Positions 10,926 to 19,740 of a stretch of 64,000 bases of DNA are shown here, piece by piece. The translations under genes were made by a program, and so were the position numbers. The DNA is taken from positions 68,612,305-68,676,304 of the forward strand of contig NC_089498.1 in NCBI RefSeq assembly GCF_036850765.1. Direction: 5' to 3'. This DNA comes from Saccopteryx bilineata (taxonomy: Eukaryota; Chordata; Mammalia; Chiroptera; Emballonuridae). Within the stretch, counting starts at the first letter, position 1. Each line of letters begins with the position of its first letter. The notes beneath the pieces are model-generated. The model had not been told where the DNA came from, did no database searches, and saw only the letters and a list, made by a program, of their open reading frames with translations.

Positions 10926-11559
10926 AAAACATATTGTTTTGTATTTTTAATTTTTAAATTTTATTTAGAAAATTGACATTAACAAGGTGACATTGATCAA
11001 TAAAAATACATAGGTTTCAGGTGAACATTTCTATAGCATTTGAACTATTGATCAGCCAAAGTCAAATCATTTTCTGTCACTTTATATTTGTCCTTTTTTG
11101 CACTCTTCCCACAACTTCTGCACCTCCCCATTCACTCAAGTCCCCTTGTCCTTCCCGCACATCCCTTTTCCCTGCTAAAACCACTTCACTTTTATCTATG
11201 TTTATAAGTCTCAGTTTTATATCCCAGCTATGTGTGAAATCATAGTTCTCAGCTTTTTATGATATACTTATTTCACTCTGTATAATGTTCTCAAGGTCCA
11301 TCCATGTTGTCGTAAATGTCACTATGTCATTGTTTCTTATGCCGGAGTAGTATTCCATTGTATTATATATATGTAACACATATTCCTTATCCAATCCTCT
11401 ATTGAGGAAAATTTTGGAGGTTTCTATGTCTTAGCCACTATAAATAATGCTGTGATAAACATGCATGTGTCTTTACATACCAATGTTTTTGAGTTTTGGG
11501 GGTAGATACCCAGTAGAGGGATTGCTGGGTCATATGGTAGTTCTAGTCTTAGTTTTTTG
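10926..11559 (-). mobile_element. Inverted L1 3' segment
   Basis: Minus-strand L1: T-rich start (A tail), 3' UTR at about 10950-11190, then the C-terminal end of ORF2. It lies inside a plus-strand L1. No target duplication is visible, and part of the host L1 seems missing, so this may be an inversion or deletion event and not a plain insertion. Confidence 0.7.
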
Positions 11560-11886
11560 AGAACCACAATGAAATGCTACTCAACCAGAAGAAAAAATGA
11601 AACACTGCCATTTGAGACAACATAGGAAGATCTTGAGAATATCAGGCAAAGCAAAATAAGTTAGAAAGAGTCAAGAACCACATGATTTCACTCATATGTG
11701 CAATATAAAACTGAAAGCAACAAATGAACAAACAAGAAAATCAAACAAACACTCATACACAGAGACAACAGTATGGTGGTTACCAGAGGAAAGGGGAACT
11801 GTAGTAAGGGGTAAAGGATGTCAATATATGGTGACAGAAAAATATTTAATTTTGGCTGTTAAACACAAAATGCAATATACAGATAA

Positions 11887-11995
11887 CACTGGGGGACAAT
11901 TTTTTTTTCATTTTCTGTTGCATGAGGTTTTAGAACTGTTTCTATATATTTCTTCATCGCTGATTCCAAATCTGAAATCTGTTTTTGGGTGCATG
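11887..11995 (+). repeat. Left terminal inverted repeat of the DNA transposon
   Basis: Starts CACTGGGGG at the TAA flank and pairs with 14425-14532. The match is strong at the outer 13 bases and in a block at 11959-11975, and looser between. Confidence 0.75.
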
Positions 11996-12002
11996 CTCTA
12001 GT

Positions 12003-12328
12003 TTTTGTTTTTGTTTTCAGAGACAGAGAGAGAGAGAGTCAGAGAGAGGGATAGATAGGAACAGAGAGAGAGATGAGAAGCATCAATCATTAGTTTGTCA
12101 TTGAGACATCTTAGTTGTTCATTGATTGCTTTCTCATATGTGCCTTGGCTGTGGGCCTTCAGCAGACAGAGTAACCCCTTGCTCGAGCCAGTGACCTTGG
12201 GCTCAAGCTGGTGAGCCTTGCTCAAACCAGATGAGCCTGGCTCAAGCTGGCAACCTCGGGGTCTCAAACCTGGGTCCTCAGCATCCCAGTCCAACGCTCT
12301 ATCCATTGCACCACTGCCTGGTCAGGCA
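12003..12328 (-). mobile_element. Type B SINE inside the DNA transposon
   Basis: Complete minus-strand type B SINE. An imperfect target duplication (gcatgctctagtttt near 11991 and gcacattctctagtttt near 12326) shows it landed in the transposon after that had inserted. Confidence 0.85.
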
Positions 12329-12548
12329 CATTCTCTAGTTTTAATGCAATTTTAATTTCTTTTTGTTAAAATTAATGGCATGCATTGGTTTTTAAATTGG
12401 AATTAAAGGGCAATGACTCTTGGATTGAACATAACCACAAGGCAATTAGTGTTTTACAAACATCACTTTTACATACTTGTAGTTGTTTTTAAATGTAAAA
12501 AATTATTATCTGAAAAAACACCCTCATATTTTGTTTTAAGATTGAATC

Positions 12549-14188
12549 TTGGCTTCTTCGAGTAGATGTAAATGTAAGAATAGTCCTGACACCTTCTGTT
12601 ATATATGTGGCTATTACACACTTAAACGTCAAAGGTGCAATATTTCATTATTTGTGACACGTGCATATATTGCCTATTTTCAAGTTCCCCTTGACTATCA
12701 AGACAAGAATTGGGCTTCTCATATTGTGTGTCATAATTGTGAGAAAATACTTCATGACTGGACAAAAGAAAAATGCAAAGGAATGCCTTTTGATATTCCC
12801 ATGGTTTGGCGTGAACCTAAGTACCACAGCAGTGACTGTTATTTCTGTCTGATCCATACAAAGGGCATCAGCAAGAAAAAACAGCATATGATCGCATATC
12901 CTAATATTCCTTCAGCAATACAACCTATACTACACTCTGAGTCACTCCCCGTTCCAGTTTTCAATGGTTTTATTTCTTCTAAGGACAAAGAAAGTGAGCA
13001 TGGTGATCAAGTATATTTTAATAAGATGCATGAGGAGATGGTTGTAGAATCTGAAGGGTCTTCTTCTGATGCCAAACAGTCATTAACCCCTCAGCAGTTT
13101 AGCCAACCTGAATTGAATGACTTAGTAAGAGATTTGGGCCTATCAAAGAAAGCAACTGAGTTATTAGCCTCCAGGCTTCAAGAAAAGAATATATTTCATT
13201 GGTTAGCTAAAGTATCCCATTTCAGAAAGCGTGAACAAATTTTTGTGGGCTTTTTTTCTGAAGACAAACACTTTGTTTACTATCATGATATCAGTAGTCT
13301 TTCTCAGCCAGCTAGGTGTTACCACTAACAGTCCAACAGAATGACGGCTATTTCTTGACAGCTCTAAACAGAGTCTGAAATGTGTTCTCCTACACAACGG
13401 TAAGGTTTATGCAGCAGTTCCAATTGGTTATTGAACTTATCTGTGAGAAGATTATAGTGACATAAAAATTGTTCTCGACTTTCTGAAGTATGAGGAGCAT
13501 AACTGGAACATTTGTGTGGATATTAAAATGGTAAATTTCCTGCTAGGACAACAGAGAGGTTTCAGGAAGTATCCATGCTTTCTGTGTTTGTGGGACAGCC
13601 GAGCTCGGGAGAAACACTGGACACAGAAGGAGTGGCTGAAACGTGAAGCTCTGGAAGTAGGGATGCAAAATATTGTGAATGAACCTGTAGTTAATCGAGA
13701 CAGGATCATTTTCCCCCCACTTCACATCAAACTTGGCTTAATGAAGCAGTTTTTTCAGAGAAAGTGAATGCTTTCAACATATTATTTCTGCTTTTCCTGC
13801 CTTGTCTTTCAAGAAGATAAAAGCAGGTGTATTCAATGGACCTCAAATTCAAACCCTTATCTGTGATGACGAATTTTCCAGGAAGATGAATAAGGAGGAG
13901 AAAGCAGCATGGCAGTCTTTTGTGGCAGTTACAAAGAACTTCCTTGGCAACAAAAAAGCAGAAAACTATGAATTTCTGGTTCAAAGGATACTGTTGGCTT
14001 TCCACAACATTGGATGTAACATGAGCATTAAGATTCACTTCCTGAACAGTCACCTTGATAAGTTTACCAAAAATCTTGGAGCTGTTAGTGATGAGCAGAC
14101 TACTGCTGGAGCATCAAACGAGATTGTCCTCAACAAGTACACAAACGCAAGAGCTACAAATGCAAATTTTTGCCTGAATAGAATTTAA
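12549..14188 (+). pseudogene. Broken transposase-like gene of the DNA transposon
   Basis: Coding similarity runs through at least three frames: 12549-13328 (259 codons to a stop), a decayed stretch 13340-13515 with stops, 13516-13767, and 13802-14188. The first part starts at TTG where the initiator should be, so the ATG is probably lost. It carries Cys pairs C17-x2-C20, C61-x2-C64 and C97-x2-C100, which look zinc-binding. Later parts hold LFLDSSKQSLKCVLLHNG, a CFLC pair, PPLHIKLGLMKQF and NSHLDKF. I associate these blocks with a repeated, poorly described protein of cnidarian, arthropod and fish genomes. Its place between inverted ends argues that it is the transposase, probably with a zinc-binding N-terminus. 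The catalytic acidic residues were not assigned. It cannot make a full protein now. No introns are apparent. Confidence 0.75.
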
Positions 14189-14424
14189 ATAAGTTTTGTG
14201 CAAATTTTATGATTAAAATAAGTGTTTTAACATGTTCTATTTTAAAATTGTAGACAAATTCTGATGCAATCATATCTTTTAGTGTATTAGTGTATTTACT
14301 GCATTATATTAACTATTATATTTTCATAAAGATGATGCCCAAGAAGACATTCTATTTCATTATGTTAAACTAATTGTTGAAAATTTTACAATAAGATAAA
14401 AACCTAAAATCTTGAATTGCAAAA

Positions 14425-14532
14425 AAACTGTAGCTTACAGAGAAAAACTAGTGTCAGATTTGAGATCAGCACACTCAAATTAGGTAAGAACAAGTGTTTT
14501 TGTGGATGCAACATACATTTTGTTCCCCAGTG
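14425..14532 (-). repeat. Right terminal inverted repeat of the DNA transposon
   Basis: Ends CCCCAGTG at the TAA flank. It is the inverted partner of 11887-11995. Confidence 0.75.
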
Positions 14533-14636
14533 TAATGTATCAGAGAATTGAACCTTTGAAACCTATTTACTTTTATTAACCAATGTCATCCCAATAAAAG
14601 CAACAACATCTAAAAAAAAAACCTCAACTGAGCATA

Positions 14637-14920
14637 TTTTTGTGGTTCTATTGCTGAATCCTATAATCTGCTCCATTGACTATGCCTCCTTCTCCCTACC
14701 TATGCCATAGTCTTGATTGTTGTAGTCATATGATAAAATCTTAATATCAGGTAGAATAATTCCTCCTACTTTAGTCTTCTTTTCTTAGAGTATTTTAGCT
14801 ATTTTAAGGATTGGGCCTTTCTATATTCATTTAAATGAAGTGCATCTATGTCTACAAAAACTTGCTAGGATTCCTAAGGAATTGCATTAAGCCTATTATT
14901 TTATATGGGAGCCATAAATA
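14637..14920 (-). mobile_element. Old L1 LINE, part 2 (interrupted host copy)
   Basis: Continues the minus-strand ORF2 sequence that stopped at 10651. It resembles the typical mammalian L1 stretch around 'pyrimidine-rich, gattcctcctacttta'. Confidence 0.7.
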
Positions 14921-15140
14921 AAAATTGGAGAAGGAAACAGAAATGTTCTAGCTTAACAGAGAAACACAGATTGTTTGGCATTGGAAGAAAACTAACAAAC
15001 TAATTCAGGATGAAAAGAATGATATGTGAAAATAAGGTATCTATTTAAACAATACGTGTATGCCTGTGTTTATATACCAAAGCACTATTGATGAAACATT
15101 ACCAAACAATAAGTAGTTAAATTTAAATATACAGCTATTG

Positions 15141-15335
15141 GCTCTGGCCAGTTAGCTCAGTTGGTTAAGAGCATTGTCCCAAAATGACAAGGTTGCAGTT
15201 TTGATCCCCGGTCAGGGCACATATGGGAAGCAACTAATGAATGCACTGCTGAGTGGAAAAACAAATAAACACTTTCCTTGCTGCTCCTTTCTCTCTCCCT
15301 TCCTCTCTCTATCTCTCTAAAAATCAATAAAAAAT
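15141..15335 (+). mobile_element. Ves-type SINE
   Basis: Plus-strand tRNA-like head (gctctggccagttagctcag), B-box region near 15195, short body, CT-rich stretch and AATAAAA tail. Confidence 0.85.
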
Positions 15336-15337
15336 AA

Positions 15338-15500
15338 GCCCTGGCTGGATAGCTTGGTTGGTTGTAGCATCGTCCTGGAACCTGGAGGTTGCTGGTGTGA
15401 TTCCCCGGTCAGGGCACATACAGAAGCAGCTTGATGTTCCTGTTCCTCTCTCCCTCTCCCTGCCTGTTATATAGCCATCATGGGTGTTGTTAGAATAAAA
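15338..15500 (+). mobile_element. Second Ves-like SINE, tandem
   Basis: A diverged Ves-like head (gccctggctggatagcttgg) starts right at the A-rich tail of the previous SINE. The tail is degenerate. Confidence 0.75.
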
Positions 15501-15699
15501 CCTGTAACTTGCATACAGCAATAGAAGGTTTGGCTTTTTTATATAAAGTTACTGACTTTATTAAAATTTTGAAGGGGATAGGGAGGTAAGAGGTTAACAA
15601 TAACTATAATAGATGCCTAAATGGAAATATATATACCTTGAGTTAGTAGTCTGTTGAAGCTGTCTACTTTTTTTTATACTTCTTAAGTCTATGAAGTAA

Positions 15700-15960
15700 T
15701 AACATTTATAAAAACAGTTTTATTGAGATACACAATTTGATAAGTTTTGATATAAGCATAAGCCCATGAAACTATCACCCACAATCAAGGTAACATACAT
15801 ATTCATCACCTCTAAAGTTTCTTTGGGTCCCCTTTCTGTATCCACGGCAAAGACATTTAGCATGAGATCCTCCTTCTTAACAAAATTTTAAGGGCACAAT
15901 ACAGCTTTGTGATCATAGATACTATGTTGTACAACACATCTTTAAAATTAATTCATGTTA
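15700..15960 (-). mobile_element. Old L1 3' end fragment
   Basis: Minus-strand L1M-type 3' end, recognisable from 'ttttattgagatacacaatt' onward and the phrase about 'caatcaaggtaacatacat'. Confidence 0.65.
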
Positions 15961-16847
15961 CATATATGGGAGGGGGAAATAGAGAGTTATTGTCCAACTG
16001 GTAAAAAGTCCTCTACTATTAAAGGTGAAAGGAGGGAAAAAAATAAGTGCTCTTATAGGAGTGTACTCTAACTGCCAGGCAGAAAGTTGGAAAGGGATGT
16101 GGCTGTCCTTGTCCAGACGGCAATAGAAACAGGCAACTCACAGTAGTGACCCGAGCTTCAATCACTCGGTTCCCATTGGCATAAAGTGACCTTGAAAAGT
16201 CTTGCTCAGATGGAGAAGAGCTTTTTAAATCCCATATTAACTAATAAGAAAGAATTTGTGATTGAAGTAGTGAAAACCCAGAGCAAAGTTACCTTGGTAC
16301 TTTGGGGTATGCAGAAATATTAACATAGTGGATTCCAAAACATTTAGAAAAAGGTAGGCATCATGCCATGACCTCAAATTCTATGAAAGATGACAGTCTG
16401 AGAGGGTTTGAAGGCTTTCAAAAAAACTATGTATTCTTAAACAGAAAAATGTAAGGAAGATCATATGGCTATACTTCAAACTACACAAGAAATTTATAAA
16501 ATAAAATGGAAAAAAAATTGAAATAGAAATAAGTGCCAAGGATAAGACTTCACACATAGATATGCTCAACTCATGTGTTGGTAAAATAATAAATGAATCA
16601 TGTAAAAGCAAAGACAAACATCAAAAAGTTGCAAACACTATAAGCCAAGAGAGTCAAAGCATACATTATCTGATCACCTAGTCATTCAGTCCAGAAATAT
16701 TTATCAAACATTTCTTATGTATCAGACACTTACGGCTTTTAGGATATCACAGTCTAGAATAAGGAACTGATGAAACTATATGAAAACATACAAAATGAAT
16801 CCAAATACAGGACAGTATGTATAAACATATAATTCTTTAAAGTTCTT
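15961..16847. other. Unique sequence, nothing recognised
   Basis: No repeat or gene could be supported. Confidence 0.4.
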
Positions 16848-16867
16848 TGAGAATAGGCAGGATGAAG

Positions 16868-17213
16868 TTTGTTATTTTTTTATAGTAAGAGAGAGATAAG
16901 AAGCATCAATTCATAGTTGCAGCACTTTAATCATTCATTGATTGCTTCTCACACTGCCTCAGTGTTTAGGGGGGCCCTCCATCTGAGCCAGTTATCCTTT
17001 GCTCAAGCCAGCAACCTTTGGTTCAAGTCAGAGAGACCTTTGGGTTCAAGCCACTGACCATGGGATCATGTCGATGATCGATCCCACGCTCAAGCTGGAG
17101 ACACCACACTCAAGCTGGTGAGCCTGTGTTCAAGCCAATGACCTCAGGGTTTCAAACCTAGGACCTCAACATCCCAGGTCAATGCTGTTTCCACTGCACC
17201 ACCACCAGTCAGG
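16868..17213 (-). mobile_element. Type B SINE with extra internal units
   Basis: Minus-strand type B SINE. It has more copies of the internal 'caagctgg' units than other copies here, including a variant with two 'gatcgatc'-like steps at 17077-17085. Target duplication tgagaataggca at 16848-16859 and 17214-17225. Confidence 0.85.
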
Positions 17214-17225
17214 TGAGAATAGGCA

Positions 17226-17590
17226 CAATGGAGTTATTAAATGAGTTTGGGTATAGGAAGACTATAAAAGGCTTCATCTTATAATTAATATTTGAATAAT
17301 TTTGAGGAGTAGCTGAAATATACAGAATTTTAAAAAGAATTATAAGCAAGTTAAAAAAATGGGAAGTGCATGTTTTTAAAAAAACAATGGTAAAATGTTA
17401 ATGAGCTCAGAGAAATGGCAGGCACTTAAACCACCTGGTTTAGAGAGCAAATTTAAACCCTCGCTGCCCAGTTCCAAAGATGCAAGCAACTTAAAATATG
17501 GGACAGCAAACACTACAAAGTTCAAAAAAGTTTTACCTTCTATGTGATTCTTCTTGTCCTCTTTAAATCCCATGCTTCCATCCCGTTTAC
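17226..17590. other. Unique sequence, nothing recognised
   Basis: The minus frame at 17376-17573 has no recognisable domain. Confidence 0.4.
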
Positions 17591-17609
17591 GCTGCTTTTA
17601 TGTATCTTT

Positions 17610-17800
17610 CCCCAGCTTCATAATTCTCAACCAGTGGTTTTAGTACTCTGGCAGCTCATTAGAATCCACAGAAAAGCTTTTACAAAAGATTTCTGCCTGG
17701 ATCTGTCAGCCAGGATTCTGATTCAATTGAAGTGGGATTGAGAACCCTGTGCCGCCCTCAGTGACTAATGCTCTTCAAAAGCTCTGTGGGAAATCCCACT
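17610..17800 (+). mobile_element. Possible MER5-type hAT DNA transposon relic
   Basis: The layout 'attctcaaccagtgg ... ttagaatcca ... tttacaaaagat ... gattgagaaccctg' resembles MER5A-type sequence. Divergence is high and the ends are unclear. Confidence 0.4.
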
Positions 17801-17904
17801 GGTCTACCAGGTGAATGAGTGTCCGACAGAAGAGGGTGAAACAAACATCAGAAAGGGAGAATTAATGTCATTGAGTTCCAGAGGAGTTCAGAATCAATGA
17901 TTCA

Positions 17905-17965
17905 CCTAACATCATACAGAAATAATTTGCCCAAGATAGCTCTGTGTATTGCAGCCAGGATCTTT
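17905..17965 (-). mobile_element. Possible MIR fragment
   Basis: 'atttgcccaagatagctc ... gcagccaggatct' resembles the MIR core in reverse. Confidence 0.35.
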
Positions 17966-18344
17966 AGGAAAGTGTTGAACATGTGAATATTACCTAAAGC
18001 TTGAAGAAAAGTGACTTTTATTCTAAATGTATCCAAAGTGTAATGGGGAATCACTAAAAAAGTATTCTGGAGCACACTGACAATTTAAAATTTGTACATT
18101 ACAAATCTAGTTGTATAGAAGTAAATTAATTGGAAAAAAAGCAAAGATGGTCCTCAGCCTTGTTTGGGAAACTAGCTGAATTCAGATACAATTTACTGAA
18201 AGGTACAAAGAAAAGAAGCACAAACTAGGTAGTGAAGGTGGAAGGGAATATTACAAGTTCTTCCATGGATGTGTGAAATCGGGGTACTTTAGGAGAAAAA
18301 GGCAGATGAGAGATATGCATCTGAGATCCAATTACATATTGTCA

Positions 18345-18734
18345 TCAGTTCTTTTCTTTTGTTTTGTTTTATGTATTTTTCCAAAAAAAATGGGGGGAGG
18401 GTGGCAGACAGACAGATTCCCGCATGTGCCCTACCGGGATCCACCCTGCATGCCCACTAGGGGGCGATGCTCAGCCCATCTGGGGAATTGCTCCACTGCA
18501 ATTGGAGCCATTCTAGTGCCTGAGGTGGAGGCCATGGAGTTGTCCTCAGCATCTGAGCCAGCTTTGCTCCAATGGAGCCTTAACTGTGGAAGGGAAAGAG
18601 AGAGATAGAGAGGAAGGCGAAGGAGAAGGGTGGAGAAGCAGATGGGTGCTTCTCCTGTGTGCCCTGGCCGGGCATCGAACCTGGAATTTTTACATGCTGG
18701 GTTGACGCTTTACCACTGAGCCAACCAGCCAGGC
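18345..18734 (-). mobile_element. Type A SINE
   Basis: Complete on the minus strand, with the duplication catattgtca at 18335-18344 and 18735-18744. Confidence 0.9.
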
Positions 18735-18744
18735 CATATTGTCA

Positions 18745-19274
18745 GTTTTTAAGTTAGATATGGATGAGCTTGACCAAGGAGGGTATGTAGACTTCTCTTT
18801 AGGAGAAGAGAGTCTAGGACAACAATTTTAAAGAACATTACAACTGGCAGGAGAAAACGTCTAAAAAGTAGATTAATGGGTAATGACCAGAGAGAACAAA
18901 GAAAACCAGAGAATGTGATATAATAGGTTCCAGGAGAAGAGGGTTGATAGGAGAAGTGATTGAAAAATAGTTATCAAATGTTGTAATAGCTTTAGTAGAG
19001 GTGAGGACAGAAATCACATTACAGGTCAATAAGGGGTAAGTAAAGTAAAAAGTAGAAACAACAAATTCAGTTACTTCTTTAAAGACATTTGAAAGTTTGG
19101 TTAAAAAGACTTTTGTCCTCTTTTTTTGAAGCATAATATATACAACATATTACTTAACCTTATCATATATTTTTTATTAAGAAAAATATGTGAAAACTTT
19201 AGTTCTGATAAAGAGAATCTAGAAGAGAGAAAGATGATGAAACTAAAAGAAGGAGCTATAATAATTATTAAAAT
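18745..19274. other. Unique sequence, nothing recognised
   Basis: The minus frame at 18838-19134 shows no known domain. Confidence 0.4.
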
Positions 19275-19285
19275 TTAGCAAGTTA

Positions 19286-19404
19286 GCCCTGGCCAGCTGG
19301 CTCAGTAGTAGAGCACCCAACCAGTGTATGGATGTCCTGGGTTTGATTCCTGGTCAGGGCACACAGAAGAAGCAGTCATCTGCTTCTCAACCTCTCCCCC
19401 TCCC

Positions 19405-19442
<38 letters not shown>

Positions 19443-19729
19443 ATCTCTATCTCTATCTCTATCTCTATCTCTTTCTCTCTCTCTTTTATCTTCCTGTAAC
19501 AATGGCCTGATTGTCTAAAGCGAATTGGTGGTACCAGGTGCTGGGGAAGGCTCCATGGCCTTGCCTCAGGCACTAAAATAGCTTCAGTTGCTAAGCAATG
19601 AAGCTTTGGCCCAGACAGGGAGAGCATCATCCCATAGGGGGCTTGCCAGGTGAATCCGATCAGGGCGCATGCAGGAGTCTGTTTCTCTGCCCCTTCTCCT
19701 CTCACTTAATAATTAAAAAATAATAATAA
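19286..19729 (+). mobile_element. Type A SINE with expanded CT-rich linker
   Basis: Plus-strand copy, exact 11-bp duplication ttagcaagtta at 19275-19285 and 19730-19740. The linker has grown into (CT)n followed by (ATCTCT)n at about 19409-19485, making this the longest type A copy here. Confidence 0.92.
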
Positions 19730-19740
19730 TTAGCAAGTTA

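Larger units (their letters stand above)
11887..14532 (+). mobile_element. DNA transposon with CACTGGGG inverted ends (EnSpm/CACTA-like?)
   Basis: The ends are inverted copies: CACTGGGGGACAA at the left, and CACTGGGGAACAA read inward from the right. Similarity continues about 100 bp inward. For example, 11959-11975 and the reverse complement of 14454-14470 match at 15 of 17 bases. TAA flanks both sides (11884-11886 and 14533-14535), a plausible 3-bp target duplication. Outside these ends the L1 3' UTR reads on continuously, so the insertion is clean. Inside is a broken transposase-like gene and a type B SINE. Length is about 2.65 kb, or about 2.3 kb without the SINE. The superfamily is inferred only from the CACTG ends and 3-bp duplication. 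Confidence 0.8.
10652..14636 (+). mobile_element. L1 insertion with nested elements (composite)
   Basis: A plus-strand L1, cut at its 5' end, inserted into the old minus-strand L1. The 13-bp duplication tcagctgagcata (10652-10664) recurs with one mismatch at 14624-14636. L1 sequence occupies 10665-10925, about 11560-11886, and 14533-14623, where it ends in AATAAA and an A run. Between these lie an inverted L1 piece (about 10926-11559) and a DNA transposon (11887-14532). Confidence 0.8.

Noticed and set aside
12003..12328. Regularly spaced short units in the type B SINE as a possible CRISPR-like array
   Set aside because: The units are degenerate tandem repeats inside a eukaryotic SINE, without unique spacers.
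19302..19705. Frames with Arg-Glu or Leu-Ser repeats on both strands
   Set aside because: Translation of the CT-rich linker of a SINE.
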